Part shown: piece by piece, positions 45,018 through 54,763 of the stretch
Numbering within the stretch: the stretch's first letter is position 1
How the letters are laid out: every line of letters begins with the position of its first letter
NCBI GenBank assembly: GCA_965277105.1
Contig: OZ255710.1
Location: 1,426,001 to 1,490,000 of the forward strand
Reading direction: 5' to 3'
Source of the DNA: CAXSBA01 sp965277105
GTDB lineage: Bacteria > Spirochaetota > UBA12135 > COTS27 > CAXSBA01
Length of the DNA: 64,000 bases
Notes under the pieces: model-generated
Told to the model about the DNA's origin: nothing
The model's database searches: none
The model's input: the letters and a program-made list of their open reading frames with translations, nothing else
Made by a program: the position numbers and the translations under genes

Positions 45018-46874
45018 TTGGTTGGAACTTTAAAAAATCTTTTTACTAAAATAATTCATTTCTTCTTAATTTTTTTTATTATTAATTGTTTTTTTGCCTT
45101 TTCCAATAGTGCTATAAAAGTGTATTTTTCTCCTGAAAAAAGTGACGCCCCTCACTCTCCTTATTTTGCTTTTAAGGAATTTATTCAAAAAGCCGAAAAA
45201 AGTTTATACATTGCGGCCTATAATTTCAACTTAAAAGAAATAGCCGATTTACTAGTGAGAAAAAAACAAGCGGGAGTTTATGTTGAACTCTTTTTAGAAA
45301 AAAAGAACTACACCAAATTAGAAAACCAAGGTGCTTTAAAAGCATTAGAAGATGGTGGAATTAAAATTATTCAAGACAGTAATTATGCCCTCATGCATAA
45401 CAAGTACGTCATTCGCGATGAAAAAAGCATATTAACTGGATCGCTTAATTTTACTCAAAATGGGTTTTTTCATAACTACAACGACTTAGTGATTATCCAC
45501 AACGCCGATTTAGCAGAAGTGTATTTAAAAGACTACATTTTTTTAAGTAGCCAATTTCACCTTAAAAAATACCGCAAGAACTATCAGTCTCGTCCCCGGG
45601 AAATTGCTCTTAATGAAAAAGAAAATGTGCTTCCTTTCTTTTCCTTAGGAAGGAATAAGCCTGAAGATTTTTTTCGAGAAATGATTAAAAAAAGTAAAAA
45701 GAAAATCAACTTCCTAATTTTTTCTTTTTCTTCTAAAGAGGTGAGTAATTACCTCATCGAAGCCTTAAAACGAGGGATAGCCATCAAAGGAATTTTCGAT
45801 GATAGTTTTGAGAGTATTAATATCACGAGAAACTGGCAGCAGATTCCTTTCCAAATTTTATGGAAAAATCAAGCGGATGTTTACTATGATAAGCACTGGC
45901 ATGCGATGCATCACAAACTTATGCTAATTGATAAGAACAAAATTATCACTGGGAGTTTTAATTTTTCCAATAACGCTTTTAAAAGAAATAATGAAAATTT
46001 ACTCATTATCACTTCGTCTTTTTTGCATGATATTTATCAAAAACGCTTTAATACTATCTGGAAAAAATACAATAGAAAAACTGATTTCGAAGAGTACATT
46101 ATCCTTAAAAATCAAGGGAAAACTGCTTTAAACTACCGGGCGTATTTAATCAAAAAAAAATTAAAAGAAAAAAAACAACTTCCCCAAGTAGGAGAAAAAT
46201 TTTCTGGAGAAGTAATTAAAGTTATTTCCGCTAAAGAAGTGATCATTCGTTTAACGAAGAATCAGAAAAACCTTCGTTTTGAATTAAGTGGGTTAGCTAT
46301 CCCCCAGCAAGGCATCCCCGTTTATCATCAAGAGCCTCAATTTAGTTTAACGAAAGAGGTGCTTACTTTATTAGCGGTTAGGAAAAAAGTAACTGGAAAA
46401 GTTTTTCAAAAGGGAAAAAATATTTTCTATGGGTCTTTAAGTTTAGCCGGGAAGCAGGACCAGAAAACCCTTAATGAAATAATGCTTCTTCAAGGGACGG
46501 CTAGTTTGCTCGCTGATGATAAAAAAGTTATTAATAATCACTCCCCTCGCCTCTGGCAAAAAATGGAAAAAGCAGTAAAAGAAGCGAAAAAAGCTAAAAA
46601 GATGCTGTGGGGAGAATACGCCTTAGACGAAGCGCCCGAAAAATTTCAAAAAAAACTCGAAAAGATTTTAATTCAAATGGCTTTAAAAGAAAAACAATTT
46701 AGTGAAGCGAGCTACCAGCGAGGGTATATCATTGGCAACCGAAAAACCAAAAAAGCGTACTACTCTTATGAAAGCACTTACTTTGAATACTTAAAAGATT
46801 TAGAAGATAAAAAACTTATCTTTTTTAAAGATGAAAAAAATGCTCTAAAAGCCGGATACGAACTTAAAAATTAA
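45018..46874 (+). CDS. Exported PLD-type nuclease with SNase domain and degenerate Ada-like tail
   Basis: 618 residues from a TTG. A signal helix (about 11-27) is followed by two phospholipase D motifs: H127-x-K129-x4-D134 (MHNKYVIRD) and H298-x-K300-x4-D305 (HHKLMLID), each followed by TGS(L/F)NF. Residues about 395-535 resemble a staphylococcal-nuclease-like domain (EVIKVISAKEVIIRL, LTLLAVRKKVTGKVF). The last 50 match the C-terminal Ada-type zinc module by pattern (GNRKTKKAYY, EKNALKAGY), but its cysteines and histidines are gone. A secreted DNA- or lipid-cleaving role is inferred. Confidence 0.8.
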   Translation: MVGTLKNLFTKIIHFFLIFFIINCFFAFSNSAIKVYFSPEKSDAPHSPYFAFKEFIQKAEKSLYIAAYNFNLKEIADLLVRKKQAGVYVELFLEKKNYTKLENQGALKALEDGGIKIIQDSNYALMHNKYVIRDEKSILTGSLNFTQNGFFHNYNDLVIIHNADLAEVYLKDYIFLSSQFHLKKYRKNYQSRPREIALNEKENVLPFFSLGRNKPEDFFREMIKKSKKKINFLIFSFSSKEVSNYLIEALKRGIAIKGIFDDSFESINITRNWQQIPFQILWKNQADVYYDKHWHAMHHKLMLIDKNKIITGSFNFSNNAFKRNNENLLIITSSFLHDIYQKRFNTIWKKYNRKTDFEEYIILKNQGKTALNYRAYLIKKKLKEKKQLPQVGEKFSGEVIKVISAKEVIIRLTKNQKNLRFELSGLAIPQQGIPVYHQEPQFSLTKEVLTLLAVRKKVTGKVFQKGKNIFYGSLSLAGKQDQKTLNEIMLLQGTASLLADDKKVINNHSPRLWQKMEKAVKEAKKAKKMLWGEYALDEAPEKFQKKLEKILIQMALKEKQFSEASYQRGYIIGNRKTKKAYYSYESTYFEYLKDLEDKKLIFFKDEKNALKAGYELKN

Positions 46875-46875
46875 A

Positions 46876-47442
46876 TTACCAATTTATCGTGCGGAAAGTT
46901 TTTTTTTCTTTAAGGAATTCCACTTTATCGCTTAAAACTACTAACTGGGTAGCCACACTTCTAAGCTCGAGGAGAATACTTTGCTCCACTAATTTTTCTC
47001 TATTGCGTTGCAAATAATTTTCTTCAATTTTTATTTTAATAAAATAATTTGGAGTTTTCATCTGACCTACTGCAACTTGATTATCCGAAAAACCTGAAAG
47101 CTGAAGCTCTATTTCACCTAAAGCTTCTTCCCGGTCTTCTCTTCTTATGGTGTAAATATTTTTGGTTAATAGTTGTTGCACTAAATCAAAACCCAGCACA
47201 TCTACTGGTAAATTATTAAGTGTATTATTTTTTATGGGAAGCAGGGCTAAGAAATAATCACTGTCAGGATTTGCTGCTTTTTGCTTTTCAACGTAAGCGC
47301 CTATCTTATCAGCAAAGCGACTAGCGATAACTTTAAACTCATTACTATCTAGAATAGTGTCGGTGTTTTTAATTAGTTTTTTACTACTGGAGCCACAAGC
47401 TGCAAAAAAAACTAAACAAAAAAATATAAAATAAAATCTCAT
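46876..47442 (-). CDS. Lipoprotein resembling LpoB-type penicillin-binding-protein activators
   Basis: 188 residues from the Met at 47442, chosen because it gives a standard lipoprotein signal (FCLVFFAACGSSS, lipobox Cys). A 21-residue upstream extension is unlikely. The mature part has the fold pattern of LpoB: VIASRFADKIGAYVEK, YFLALLPIKNNTLNNLPVD, and a NYFIKIKIEENYLQR strand. It may stimulate wall synthesis or be a related assembly lipoprotein; the similarity is moderate. It lies opposite the PLD gene with one base between stops. Confidence 0.6.
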   Translation of the reverse strand: MRFYFIFFCLVFFAACGSSSKKLIKNTDTILDSNEFKVIASRFADKIGAYVEKQKAANPDSDYFLALLPIKNNTLNNLPVDVLGFDLVQQLLTKNIYTIRREDREEALGEIELQLSGFSDNQVAVGQMKTPNYFIKIKIEENYLQRNREKLVEQSILLELRSVATQLVVLSDKVEFLKEKKTFRTINW

Positions 47443-47505
47443 AACGATATAATACCATTGATTCAGTTTTATAGTTTGGTTGTTTTTTAATTTTTTTTTT
47501 ACCAT

Positions 47506-47859
47506 TTAAATTTTTTCAATTACGGTTTTACTAAGAACAAATTGGGTTGCCTTATAAAAATAAATAAACACTCCTAAACCTAGGGTCATTAAAGTAATTA
47601 ACCCCCATAATAGCGCGTGGCCCAGGATATCACCAAAGTTAAGGTTGCAATTAAACTTGGCTACTTTTTGCTGGTTGCTATCAATGATATAAGTATTATT
47701 AAGAACCAATCGGATATTATAGTAAAAAGAAAAAAAAGTCGCTATACCCAAAGTGACTACTATAAGAACAAGCCACGCTAAGGCGTTCATAATAATCTCG
47801 ACATTGGTGAGCTCACTTTTTATCGTGGTGTTTTCTGGCAGTGTTATATATTGGAACAT
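47506..47859 (-). CDS. Small two-TM membrane protein (DUF898-like)
   Basis: 117 residues with membrane segments at about 26-48 and 81-103, each followed by a GLGxFxxFYxxxxxVL-type pattern (TLGIATFFSFYYNIRLVL, TLGLGVFIYFYKATQFVL). This internal repeat recalls the DUF898/YjgN helices. The function is unknown. An AGGAGG sits at good spacing before its ATG, one of the strongest ribosome sites in the window. Confidence 0.5.
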   Translation of the reverse strand: MFQYITLPENTTIKSELTNVEIIMNALAWLVLIVVTLGIATFFSFYYNIRLVLNNTYIIDSNQQKVAKFNCNLNFGDILGHALLWGLITLMTLGLGVFIYFYKATQFVLSKTVIEKI

Positions 47860-48040
47860 TTTTCCTCCTAATGATAGTTGTTTTAATTAAATAAATATAT
47901 TAACATTAATATAGTGACTGAAAAAATCAATAATTAATAAATGGAAAGAAGAGCATAATGCCAACCACAATTTTTTTTTATAAAAAATTTATAATTTAGT
48001 AAAAATCAAGACTATTTAAAACACTAAAAAGTTATAAAAA

Positions 48041-48685
48041 TTATTTTTGGCAATCTTTTTGTAACTGACTAATAGCCAGCAACTCTTTCTCGTCGTATTC
48101 TAGCTGGTAACGACTTTTGATAAGCTGCCAAATGGCTAGGTACTGACAAATAAAATCTTCATTAGGGGGGAGCCACCGAGCAATATCTTTCGCCCCCTTG
48201 CTTCTATTGAGTTTCTTATGAACAACTAGCAAGTTATCTGGGTCATTAGCAAAAATTTTTTTCTCTGCTTTGATCCAATTTTTCCCACCCGAGAGCCAAG
48301 CCTCTTTCAAAGGCACCACGTGATCGATATCGACCTCATCTGCCGAAGTGAAATACTTTGTGGAATAAGGCCCCCACCACTCTCCTTTTGCCACCTGGCA
48401 TTTTTTGGTGGTTTTAAACTCGACCACTACCTTGCTAGTGGCAATTAAAAGTTCGTTTCGAAGATTCTGGCAATCACCATCTTCATCAATCCAATGCCGC
48501 CAATTTCTTCGGTTATACTTTTCTGATTTTTTCTCTTCTATTTTTTCTGCCTCTATTTCCCAATGGCAATGGTAGGCATTAATTTTTTTGCGCTTATCGT
48601 TATGACATCCCAAAGAGTTTGTTCTCCCCGAGTGAGCTAGCAGAGAAAAAAAAATCAACCCTAAAACTAAAAATAATTTTTTCAT
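48041..48685 (-). CDS. Exported HNH-family nuclease with YHYH-like N-terminus
   Basis: 214 residues from the Met at 48685, which heads a signal peptide (MKKLFLVLGLIFFSLL). After cleavage comes SGRTNSLGCHNDKRKKINAYHCHW, a Cys/His pattern like the YHYH/SGRT domain. A GmrSD-type HNH (DUF1524) domain follows: DIDHVVPLKEAWLSGG (HNH His), FANDPDNLLVVHKKLNRSKG and WLPPNEDFIC. It probably cuts nucleic acid outside the cytoplasm. Confidence 0.78.
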   Translation of the reverse strand: MKKLFLVLGLIFFSLLAHSGRTNSLGCHNDKRKKINAYHCHWEIEAEKIEEKKSEKYNRRNWRHWIDEDGDCQNLRNELLIATSKVVVEFKTTKKCQVAKGEWWGPYSTKYFTSADEVDIDHVVPLKEAWLSGGKNWIKAEKKIFANDPDNLLVVHKKLNRSKGAKDIARWLPPNEDFICQYLAIWQLIKSRYQLEYDEKELLAISQLQKDCQK

Positions 48686-48866
48686 CGTTAATACACTAAC
48701 AACTAGAGAAGATGCCACCTTTGGGCCTTTTACCTTTAACTTTATTCCTTGGCTTTATCCTTTGACTTTTTATTTATTATAAAATGATTATAAATAAATT
48801 GCTCGTAAATAACTAATGGCATATAAATAAAATTTTTAAGGATTTTTAAAGGATCAATAAAAGTAA

Positions 48867-49199
48867 CTATTTTTTAAAAAAACTAAAAAGGAGCTTTAAA
48901 GCAACAGCTGCCAAAAAAATAGCAATGGGAATTAATAGTAAAAACTGCACGTTAACCGAACTAAACAAAAATGTTCCCATAAAACATAGCCCACCTAAGG
49001 TAGCGAAAAAATACCTCAGTTTTTTAAATACGGCTAATCTAGATTTTGGCTCATCTAATTTTTCTTCGAAATCTAAAATTCGAATGAATTCTTTTTTATA
49101 TTGATTATTTAAATGAGTTTTATTTTTTTTAACTGCTTTACTTTTTTCTCTATACAGTTTTTCTTGAAACTCTTTGATTAGTTTTTCTTTTCTTACCAC
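48867..49199 (-). CDS. Small two-TM hypothetical protein
   Basis: 110 residues: a highly charged, coiled-coil-prone N-terminal half (KEKLIKEFQEKLYREKSK) and two membrane helices near 62-82 and 85-103. No family recognised. It is monocistronic, with 148 bases to the next gene downstream. Confidence 0.4.
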   Translation of the reverse strand: MVRKEKLIKEFQEKLYREKSKAVKKNKTHLNNQYKKEFIRILDFEEKLDEPKSRLAVFKKLRYFFATLGGLCFMGTFLFSSVNVQFLLLIPIAIFLAAVALKLLFSFFKK

Positions 49200-49398
49200 A
49201 TTAATTTATTTTAATAAAAAATTACCGCTATTTCTCTCATTTCTATAATTATCCACTATTAATGAAAGAATACATCTTATTTTCATGAGAAAATTTCAAA
49301 AAAAATAATACCCGAAAAACTAACCATGCTTATTTACGCTACTATTGAAATTAAGCTAAAACACCTGAGAGGGAACACTTAGAACATTTTAAATTGAA

Positions 49399-49471
49399 TG
49401 GGTGATGGCGGGATCGAACCACCGACATCTACCTTGTAAGGGTAGCGCTCTCCCAACTGAGCTAATCACCC
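49399..49471 (-). tRNA. tRNA-Val (anticodon TAC), CCA not encoded
   Basis: Read on the minus strand it folds fully: acceptor GGGTGAT pairs with ATCACCC, D-arm TAGCTCAGTTGGGAGAGC, anticodon stem CTACC/GGTAG with loop CTTACAA (anticodon TAC), T-arm GGTTCGATCC, discriminator A. The following bases are not CCA, so the CCA end must be added by the nucleotidyltransferase. The 199 bases between this tRNA and 49200 hold nothing I recognise. Confidence 0.96.
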
Positions 49472-49592
49472 GCATTTTGTACTAATAAGTATATCATTTT
49501 TTTTCGTTTTTTAAAAAAATTAAAACAAGAAAAATTTAGAGGCAAAAATGAACTCCTTATACAAGTATTGTCTTTATCAAAAAAGTTTATTA

Positions 49593-51572
49593 TTAATATT
49601 TGATGTTTAAATGCTTAGCAAGAAAACCGATTGTGACTTTAAATGCGTCTATCTTATTTTTTTCCTTATAAAAGCCATGCCCTTCATCATACTTAACCAT
49701 ATAAGGCACTTCCGTCCCCCTATCCCTTAAAGCCCGTACAATCTGATCAGATTCATTAATATTTACTCTGGGGTCATTCGCTCCTTGGATTACTAGCAAA
49801 GGCACTTGAATCTTATCAATCTGATAAAGAGGAGATACCTCTTCAGCTATCTTTGCCTCTACTGGATCGTCTAAATCATACCAAACGTCGTTTATTATAT
49901 TAATAAGTGGCTTCCAATAAGCAGGCATTGATTCTCTAAAAGTAAATATATTCGACACCCCGACATAATCAATCGCTGCTTTGTATAAACTTGAAGTTTT
50001 AACAAGCCCCATAAGGGTAGCATACCCCCCATGGCTAGCGCCGTAGATTACAATTTTGTCCTCATCAATGACCCCTGTCTCGATCACGTGCTTCACCCCA
50101 TCTTCAATGTCATCCATAATTTTACGCCCAACTTGTTTAATTCCTAACTTAATAAAATCTTTACCATAGCCACTAGAAATCCGAAAATTAACCTGTAAAG
50201 TAGCAAAACCACGAGAAGCAAATAATTGTAACTCTGAAATAAACGTCCAAAGATTCCTTACACCTTGGGGGCCACCATGGGGGTTAACGATTAAAGGCAC
50301 TTGATTCTTTTTACTAGCGTTTTTCGGGAGAGTAAGATAACCGTGAATTGTATAACCATCTCTACTCTTAAAACGAATAGGCTTCATTGTAGCCATATCT
50401 TCTTCTTGTAAATAAGGTTTAAGGGTCACCAGCTCTTGCAACTCCCCTTTCTCTGCATCATACTGGACATACTTCCCTTTTATTTTGTCGCTATAGATTT
50501 TAAATAACCACTTTTTTTCATTTTCTGTAACGCTAATAAATTTAAATACTTTCCCTTTAAAACGCTTGGTCAAATCCTTATGGATTTTTTTAAAAGTAGA
50601 ACTAACCGGGACAAATTTCCTTTTCTCTCCCTCATAAGAAAATGCATGTATCTCGCTATCTTTACCAAACAAAATGCCTTCAACATCATAAGTATCATTA
50701 GAAAAAACTTCTCGAATTACTCGCTTTTTTTTAAAGTCGTACAGATAAATCTTGGCTTTATCGCTATTGACATTAGAAAGAATATACGCGTCATTTTTAT
50801 TTTCTGTGCTATAATCAAAATCAATAATCTTAAACTTCTCATACCACTCTGACTTTTGGACAGGATAGAATTCTCCTGTAGCAAGATCTTTATAATAAAA
50901 CACGCTCATCACTTCCCCTTCCGGGATAACTTTATACGCCCTAAGCTCTCCATTTTTATCATAATAATATGGGTCGTCATTAACGTAGGCATCTTTAAGC
51001 TCAAACAGCTTCTCTATTTCGCCAGTAGTAATATCGACTTTATAAGGTTCAGGTATCGCTTTATTATCTTTATTCATTCGAACCATGATGGCGTTTTCTT
51101 CTCTTACAGGCGCATCAATGACTACTCTAACGCCTTCAAAAGGTGTGGCATCAGTCTCTTCAAGAGTATCAATGTTAACTAAATAAAGGTGGTGGACTTC
51201 ATCACCATCTTGATCTGCAGTATAGTAAATGTACTTATCATTAAACCAATTATACGAATTATTAATATTTTCGATTCTCTTCACTTCTTTAGTGCTAATG
51301 TTTTCTAAATAAAATGCAACTTCTCCACTATCCTCCCTTTGCATATAAGACAAATATTTCCCATCCGGGGAAAGACGTAGGTTAGATTTTTTAAAGTTCC
51401 TAAAAAAATCTTCAACCGAGTATTTGTTGTTTTGGTCGTCAAAAGCAGCTAACTCGGCAAACTCCTCTACGCTTGATGGTAAACTAGTGTCTCCTGGAAG
51501 AGGTTTCTTTTCGTTAGCCGTAATATTTAAAGCAATAAATATTAAAGGAATGAGGTATAGTATTTTTTTCAT
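49593..51572 (-). CDS. Exported S9-family (prolyl oligopeptidase-type) peptidase
   Basis: 659 residues with a signal peptide (4-18). An N-terminal seven-bladed beta-propeller (about 50-380) precedes an alpha/beta hydrolase. The catalytic serine is in YGASHGGYATLMG, the Asp in IQGANDPRVN and the His in DEGHGFYKEKN. Acylaminoacyl peptidases and dipeptidyl peptidases share this layout. It probably works in the periplasm on short peptides. Monocistronic. Confidence 0.9.
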   Translation of the reverse strand: MKKILYLIPLIFIALNITANEKKPLPGDTSLPSSVEEFAELAAFDDQNNKYSVEDFFRNFKKSNLRLSPDGKYLSYMQREDSGEVAFYLENISTKEVKRIENINNSYNWFNDKYIYYTADQDGDEVHHLYLVNIDTLEETDATPFEGVRVVIDAPVREENAIMVRMNKDNKAIPEPYKVDITTGEIEKLFELKDAYVNDDPYYYDKNGELRAYKVIPEGEVMSVFYYKDLATGEFYPVQKSEWYEKFKIIDFDYSTENKNDAYILSNVNSDKAKIYLYDFKKKRVIREVFSNDTYDVEGILFGKDSEIHAFSYEGEKRKFVPVSSTFKKIHKDLTKRFKGKVFKFISVTENEKKWLFKIYSDKIKGKYVQYDAEKGELQELVTLKPYLQEEDMATMKPIRFKSRDGYTIHGYLTLPKNASKKNQVPLIVNPHGGPQGVRNLWTFISELQLFASRGFATLQVNFRISSGYGKDFIKLGIKQVGRKIMDDIEDGVKHVIETGVIDEDKIVIYGASHGGYATLMGLVKTSSLYKAAIDYVGVSNIFTFRESMPAYWKPLINIINDVWYDLDDPVEAKIAEEVSPLYQIDKIQVPLLVIQGANDPRVNINESDQIVRALRDRGTEVPYMVKYDEGHGFYKEKNKIDAFKVTIGFLAKHLNIKY

Positions 51573-51691
51573 AAGTTTATTTTTCTATAGTTTTGTTTTC
51601 TTAAATTATTTTGATATGATATTATATTATACCAAACATCCTTACTTCAATTTATTTTATAGTTATAAATCATGGCTTATATGGTAGTATT

Positions 51692-52624
51692 GTGATTGGG
51701 AAAATGGTAAAACAAGTTAGCGAAAAAAGTTATGCTAAAGCTATTTTAGATTATTTCGGCAATGGTTTTAGTGTCCGAGAAAAAACTCCATTAACCGGGG
51801 GAAGTATTAATCAAGTAAGCTTGCTCCAGCTCACTAACCAAAAAAAATTAGTAGTCAAAGAAAATCATAGCCCAAGAGAAAATTTATTTCTAAAAGAAAG
51901 CTATGGATTAAATCTACTTCGAAAAACAATTAAAAAAAATCCCGAAAACCCTTTAATTGTACCAGAAGCTTTTTTGAGTTTCGAGAGTAGGAATTATCGC
52001 TACTTGGTGTTGGAATACTTATTGCCAATTGAAAGAAACGAAAGCCCTCAGTGGGCGGATCTAGGACGAGGCCTTGCTCTACTTCACAATCAAGAAATAA
52101 ACGACATCCACTATGAGAAATATGGATTAGAGGATAAAAATTACCTAGGAGATGCTCACCAAAAAAATGATTTCAAAGAAAATTGGGTAACTTTTTTTAG
52201 AGAAAATCGTTTAATTTTTCAAATTAATTGGGCTGAAAAAAATGGGTACTTATCTCGTGGGCTAGAAATGAAGTTGGAGAAGTTACTAATCAAACTAGGC
52301 GACTACCTACCTGAGCGTCCTTTTCCTTCGCTACTCCACGGCGACTTGTGGACCGGCAACGTTATGTTTGCTGCAGGAGGGAAACCGGCCATTATTGACC
52401 CAGCTATTTATTTTGGCGAAAGAGAAAGTGACATTGCTTTAAGCGAACTTTTTGGCCGTTTGGATGAAGATTTTTATCGAAACTATTTTGCGATTAATCC
52501 AGCTAGCTCTAATTATCCCGAACGAAGATTGGTTTACAATTTGTACCACTTACTCAATCATTTAAACTTGTTTGGAGTGGGGTACTTGAGCTCGGTTAAA
52601 AGCACGCTGGCTAGTTTGGTGTAG
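51692..52624 (+). CDS. Fructosamine/ketosamine-3-kinase family protein
   Basis: 310 residues from a GTG; the ATG at 51704 (MVKQVSEKS) is an equally good start. Kinase-like fold: TGGSINQV, Lys in LVVKENHS, the catalytic loop LLHGDLWTGNVMF and metal IIDPAIYFGERE. Removes sugar adducts from proteins by phosphorylating fructosamine or ribulosamine. It lies alone on the plus strand, divergent from the S9 gene. Confidence 0.88.
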   Translation: MIGKMVKQVSEKSYAKAILDYFGNGFSVREKTPLTGGSINQVSLLQLTNQKKLVVKENHSPRENLFLKESYGLNLLRKTIKKNPENPLIVPEAFLSFESRNYRYLVLEYLLPIERNESPQWADLGRGLALLHNQEINDIHYEKYGLEDKNYLGDAHQKNDFKENWVTFFRENRLIFQINWAEKNGYLSRGLEMKLEKLLIKLGDYLPERPFPSLLHGDLWTGNVMFAAGGKPAIIDPAIYFGERESDIALSELFGRLDEDFYRNYFAINPASSNYPERRLVYNLYHLLNHLNLFGVGYLSSVKSTLASLV

Positions 52625-52703
52625 TTAGGCGTGGAAAAGTTATGCTTATATATTTTTATATTTATCGTAAATTATTTATTATAAGCTATTAGGTATCGAT
52701 CAC

Positions 52704-53465
52704 TTATTTTTTTATATTAAGGATTTTTATAACTAAAGCAACTGCCCCAAAACCATTATCGATATTTACAACTCCAATTCCCGGTGAGCAACTTCCTAGC
52801 ATGCCCAAAAGAGCAGTAAGCCCTTTGAAATGCCCATAATAACCCACACTACTAGGCACGCTAATAACCGGAGCCGGAGTAAGGCCAGCCACTACCGAGG
52901 GAAGAGCCGCTTCCATTCCAGCTACGGTAATAATGATTTTAGCTTTTTTAATTTCATCAGCAATATGGAGAATTCTTTTTAATCCCGCTACCCCTACGTC
53001 GTTGTGGATTTTAGCCTTTAAACCAAAAAACAATAAAGAGCATTTAATCTCTTCTACTATGCTGATGTCACTAGTCCCCGCGGCAATAACGAGAACTCTT
53101 ACAGATTGAACTTTAGCAGGGACGGCATAGAGGACTTCTCCTTTTTCGTTGTAGTGATAAGGGAATTTTATTTTTTTTTCTCGATCCCAGCTTTCTTTAA
53201 AAAAGGCATACTTTTTTTTATTAATCTTAGTGATGAGCAAATTTTTAGAGGAAGCGAAAATTATTTTCTTTATATCTTCTGCTGACTTATTTTGAGCAAA
53301 AACTACCTCCGGGATGCCGGTTAAAGATTCCCGATTTTTATCGAAGTGATATTCGTTACCTAGGACTTGGAAATATTCGTTGTACTTGAGTTTTTCTATT
53401 AACTGCTGAGCTTTTTTTTCAGTAATTTCTCCAGATTTAAATTTTTGAAGGACATCTAAGATCAT
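52704..53465 (-). CDS. larB: Nickel-pincer cofactor biosynthesis protein LarB
   Basis: 253 residues. Carboxylates nicotinic acid adenine dinucleotide in making the pincer cofactor of lactate racemase. The AIR-carboxylase-like part has VLVIAAGTSDISIVEE, ITVAGMEAALPSVVAGLTPAPVI and PSSVGYYGHFKGLTALLGML. larC, larE and larA are not in the window. It follows glyA by 7 bases. Confidence 0.88.
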   Translation of the reverse strand: MILDVLQKFKSGEITEKKAQQLIEKLKYNEYFQVLGNEYHFDKNRESLTGIPEVVFAQNKSAEDIKKIIFASSKNLLITKINKKKYAFFKESWDREKKIKFPYHYNEKGEVLYAVPAKVQSVRVLVIAAGTSDISIVEEIKCSLLFFGLKAKIHNDVGVAGLKRILHIADEIKKAKIIITVAGMEAALPSVVAGLTPAPVISVPSSVGYYGHFKGLTALLGMLGSCSPGIGVVNIDNGFGAVALVIKILNIKK

Positions 53466-53472
53466 GAAAAAA

Positions 53473-54708
53473 CTAAAAATAAATCGAAAACTGACTACAA
53501 AGCTCGGCTACTTCCCTTTTAATTTTTTTAAGGAGTTCTTCATTATCCACATCACTAGCGACTTGGTCAATCCAATCAGCTATTAGTCCCATTTCCTTTT
53601 CAGCCATTCCCCTACTGGTCACCGCCGGGGTGCCAATTCTTACCCCACTAGTGACGAAAGGGGATTCGGGATCATTAGGAATAGCATTTTTATTAAGAGT
53701 TATCCCTGCTTGGTCCAAAGCGTTTTCTAGTTTTTTACCGGTAATTTTTTTACTAACTAAACTCACTAACATTAGATGATTATCTGTCCCCCCACTAAGA
53801 AGGTCGAAATTTTTTGCAGTTAAACTAGTAGCAAGCGCCTTAGCATTAGCCACAACTTTTTTTTGATAATCCTTAAATTCATCTTTTAGCGCTAGCCCAA
53901 AGCAAAGAGCCTTACCGGCAATCACCTGCTCTAAAGGACCACCTTGGGTTCCGGGGAAAATCATAGAATTAATTTTTTTAGCGTTTTCTTGATTACTTAA
54001 AATGAGCCCCCCTCTTGGCCCTCTTAAAGTTTTGTGAGTAGTTGTAGTGACATAATCAGCAAAACCTACTGGTGAGGGATGCACTCCCGCAGCTACTAAT
54101 CCAGCAATGTGGGCCATATCGACTAATAGTTTAGCACCCACAGCATCAGCAATTTCACGAAATTTTTTAAAGTCAATAACTCGAGGATAGGCACTAGCTC
54201 CAGCGACAATCATTTTAGGCCCCCACTCCTTAGCTATTTTTAAAACCTCGTCATAATCGATATACCCAGTTTGGTGGTTGATGCCGTAAAATTTTGCTTG
54301 AAAAAGTTTGCCGGAAAAACTAACTGGCGAACCATGTGTTAAGTGTCCTCCTTCTGCGAGATTCATCCCTAGTATTTTATCCCCTGGCTTTAGTTCTGCT
54401 AAATAAACTGCCATATTTGCCCCACTTCCCGAATGCGGCTGCACGTTAGCATACTCGGCGTTGAATAATTCTTTTGCTCGGTCAATGGCTAACTGCTCGA
54501 TTTCATCAACATGCTCGCACCCCCCGTAGTACCTTTTTTTGGGATAACCCTCGGCGTATTTATTAGTGAGAATACTCCCTTGAGTTTCCATAACCGCTTG
54601 AGAAGTAATGTTTTCTGAGGCAATTAACTCCAAACTATTTTCTTGACGAGATTGCTCTTTTTTGATTAATTCGTATAATTTTTTATCGTTTTGTTCTACA
54701 TGTTGCAT
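53473..54708 (-). CDS. glyA: Serine hydroxymethyltransferase
   Basis: 411 residues, PLP enzyme interconverting serine and glycine with folate. ENITSQAVMETQGSILTNKYAEGYP, GCEHVDEIE, QPHSGSGANMAVY, DMAHIAGLVAAG, the PLP lysine in TTTHKTLRGPRGG and the C-terminal RIGTPAVTSRGM are all present. 55 bases of promoter-like AT-rich sequence separate it from the fcl gene downstream in numbering. Confidence 0.97.
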   Translation of the reverse strand: MQHVEQNDKKLYELIKKEQSRQENSLELIASENITSQAVMETQGSILTNKYAEGYPKKRYYGGCEHVDEIEQLAIDRAKELFNAEYANVQPHSGSGANMAVYLAELKPGDKILGMNLAEGGHLTHGSPVSFSGKLFQAKFYGINHQTGYIDYDEVLKIAKEWGPKMIVAGASAYPRVIDFKKFREIADAVGAKLLVDMAHIAGLVAAGVHPSPVGFADYVTTTTHKTLRGPRGGLILSNQENAKKINSMIFPGTQGGPLEQVIAGKALCFGLALKDEFKDYQKKVVANAKALATSLTAKNFDLLSGGTDNHLMLVSLVSKKITGKKLENALDQAGITLNKNAIPNDPESPFVTSGVRIGTPAVTSRGMAEKEMGLIADWIDQVASDVDNEELLKKIKREVAELCSQFSIYF

Positions 54709-54763
54709 GGTTTATTCCCTTTTTTATTTTTTATAATTTCTGATTATAATTTTACTATTTTTC

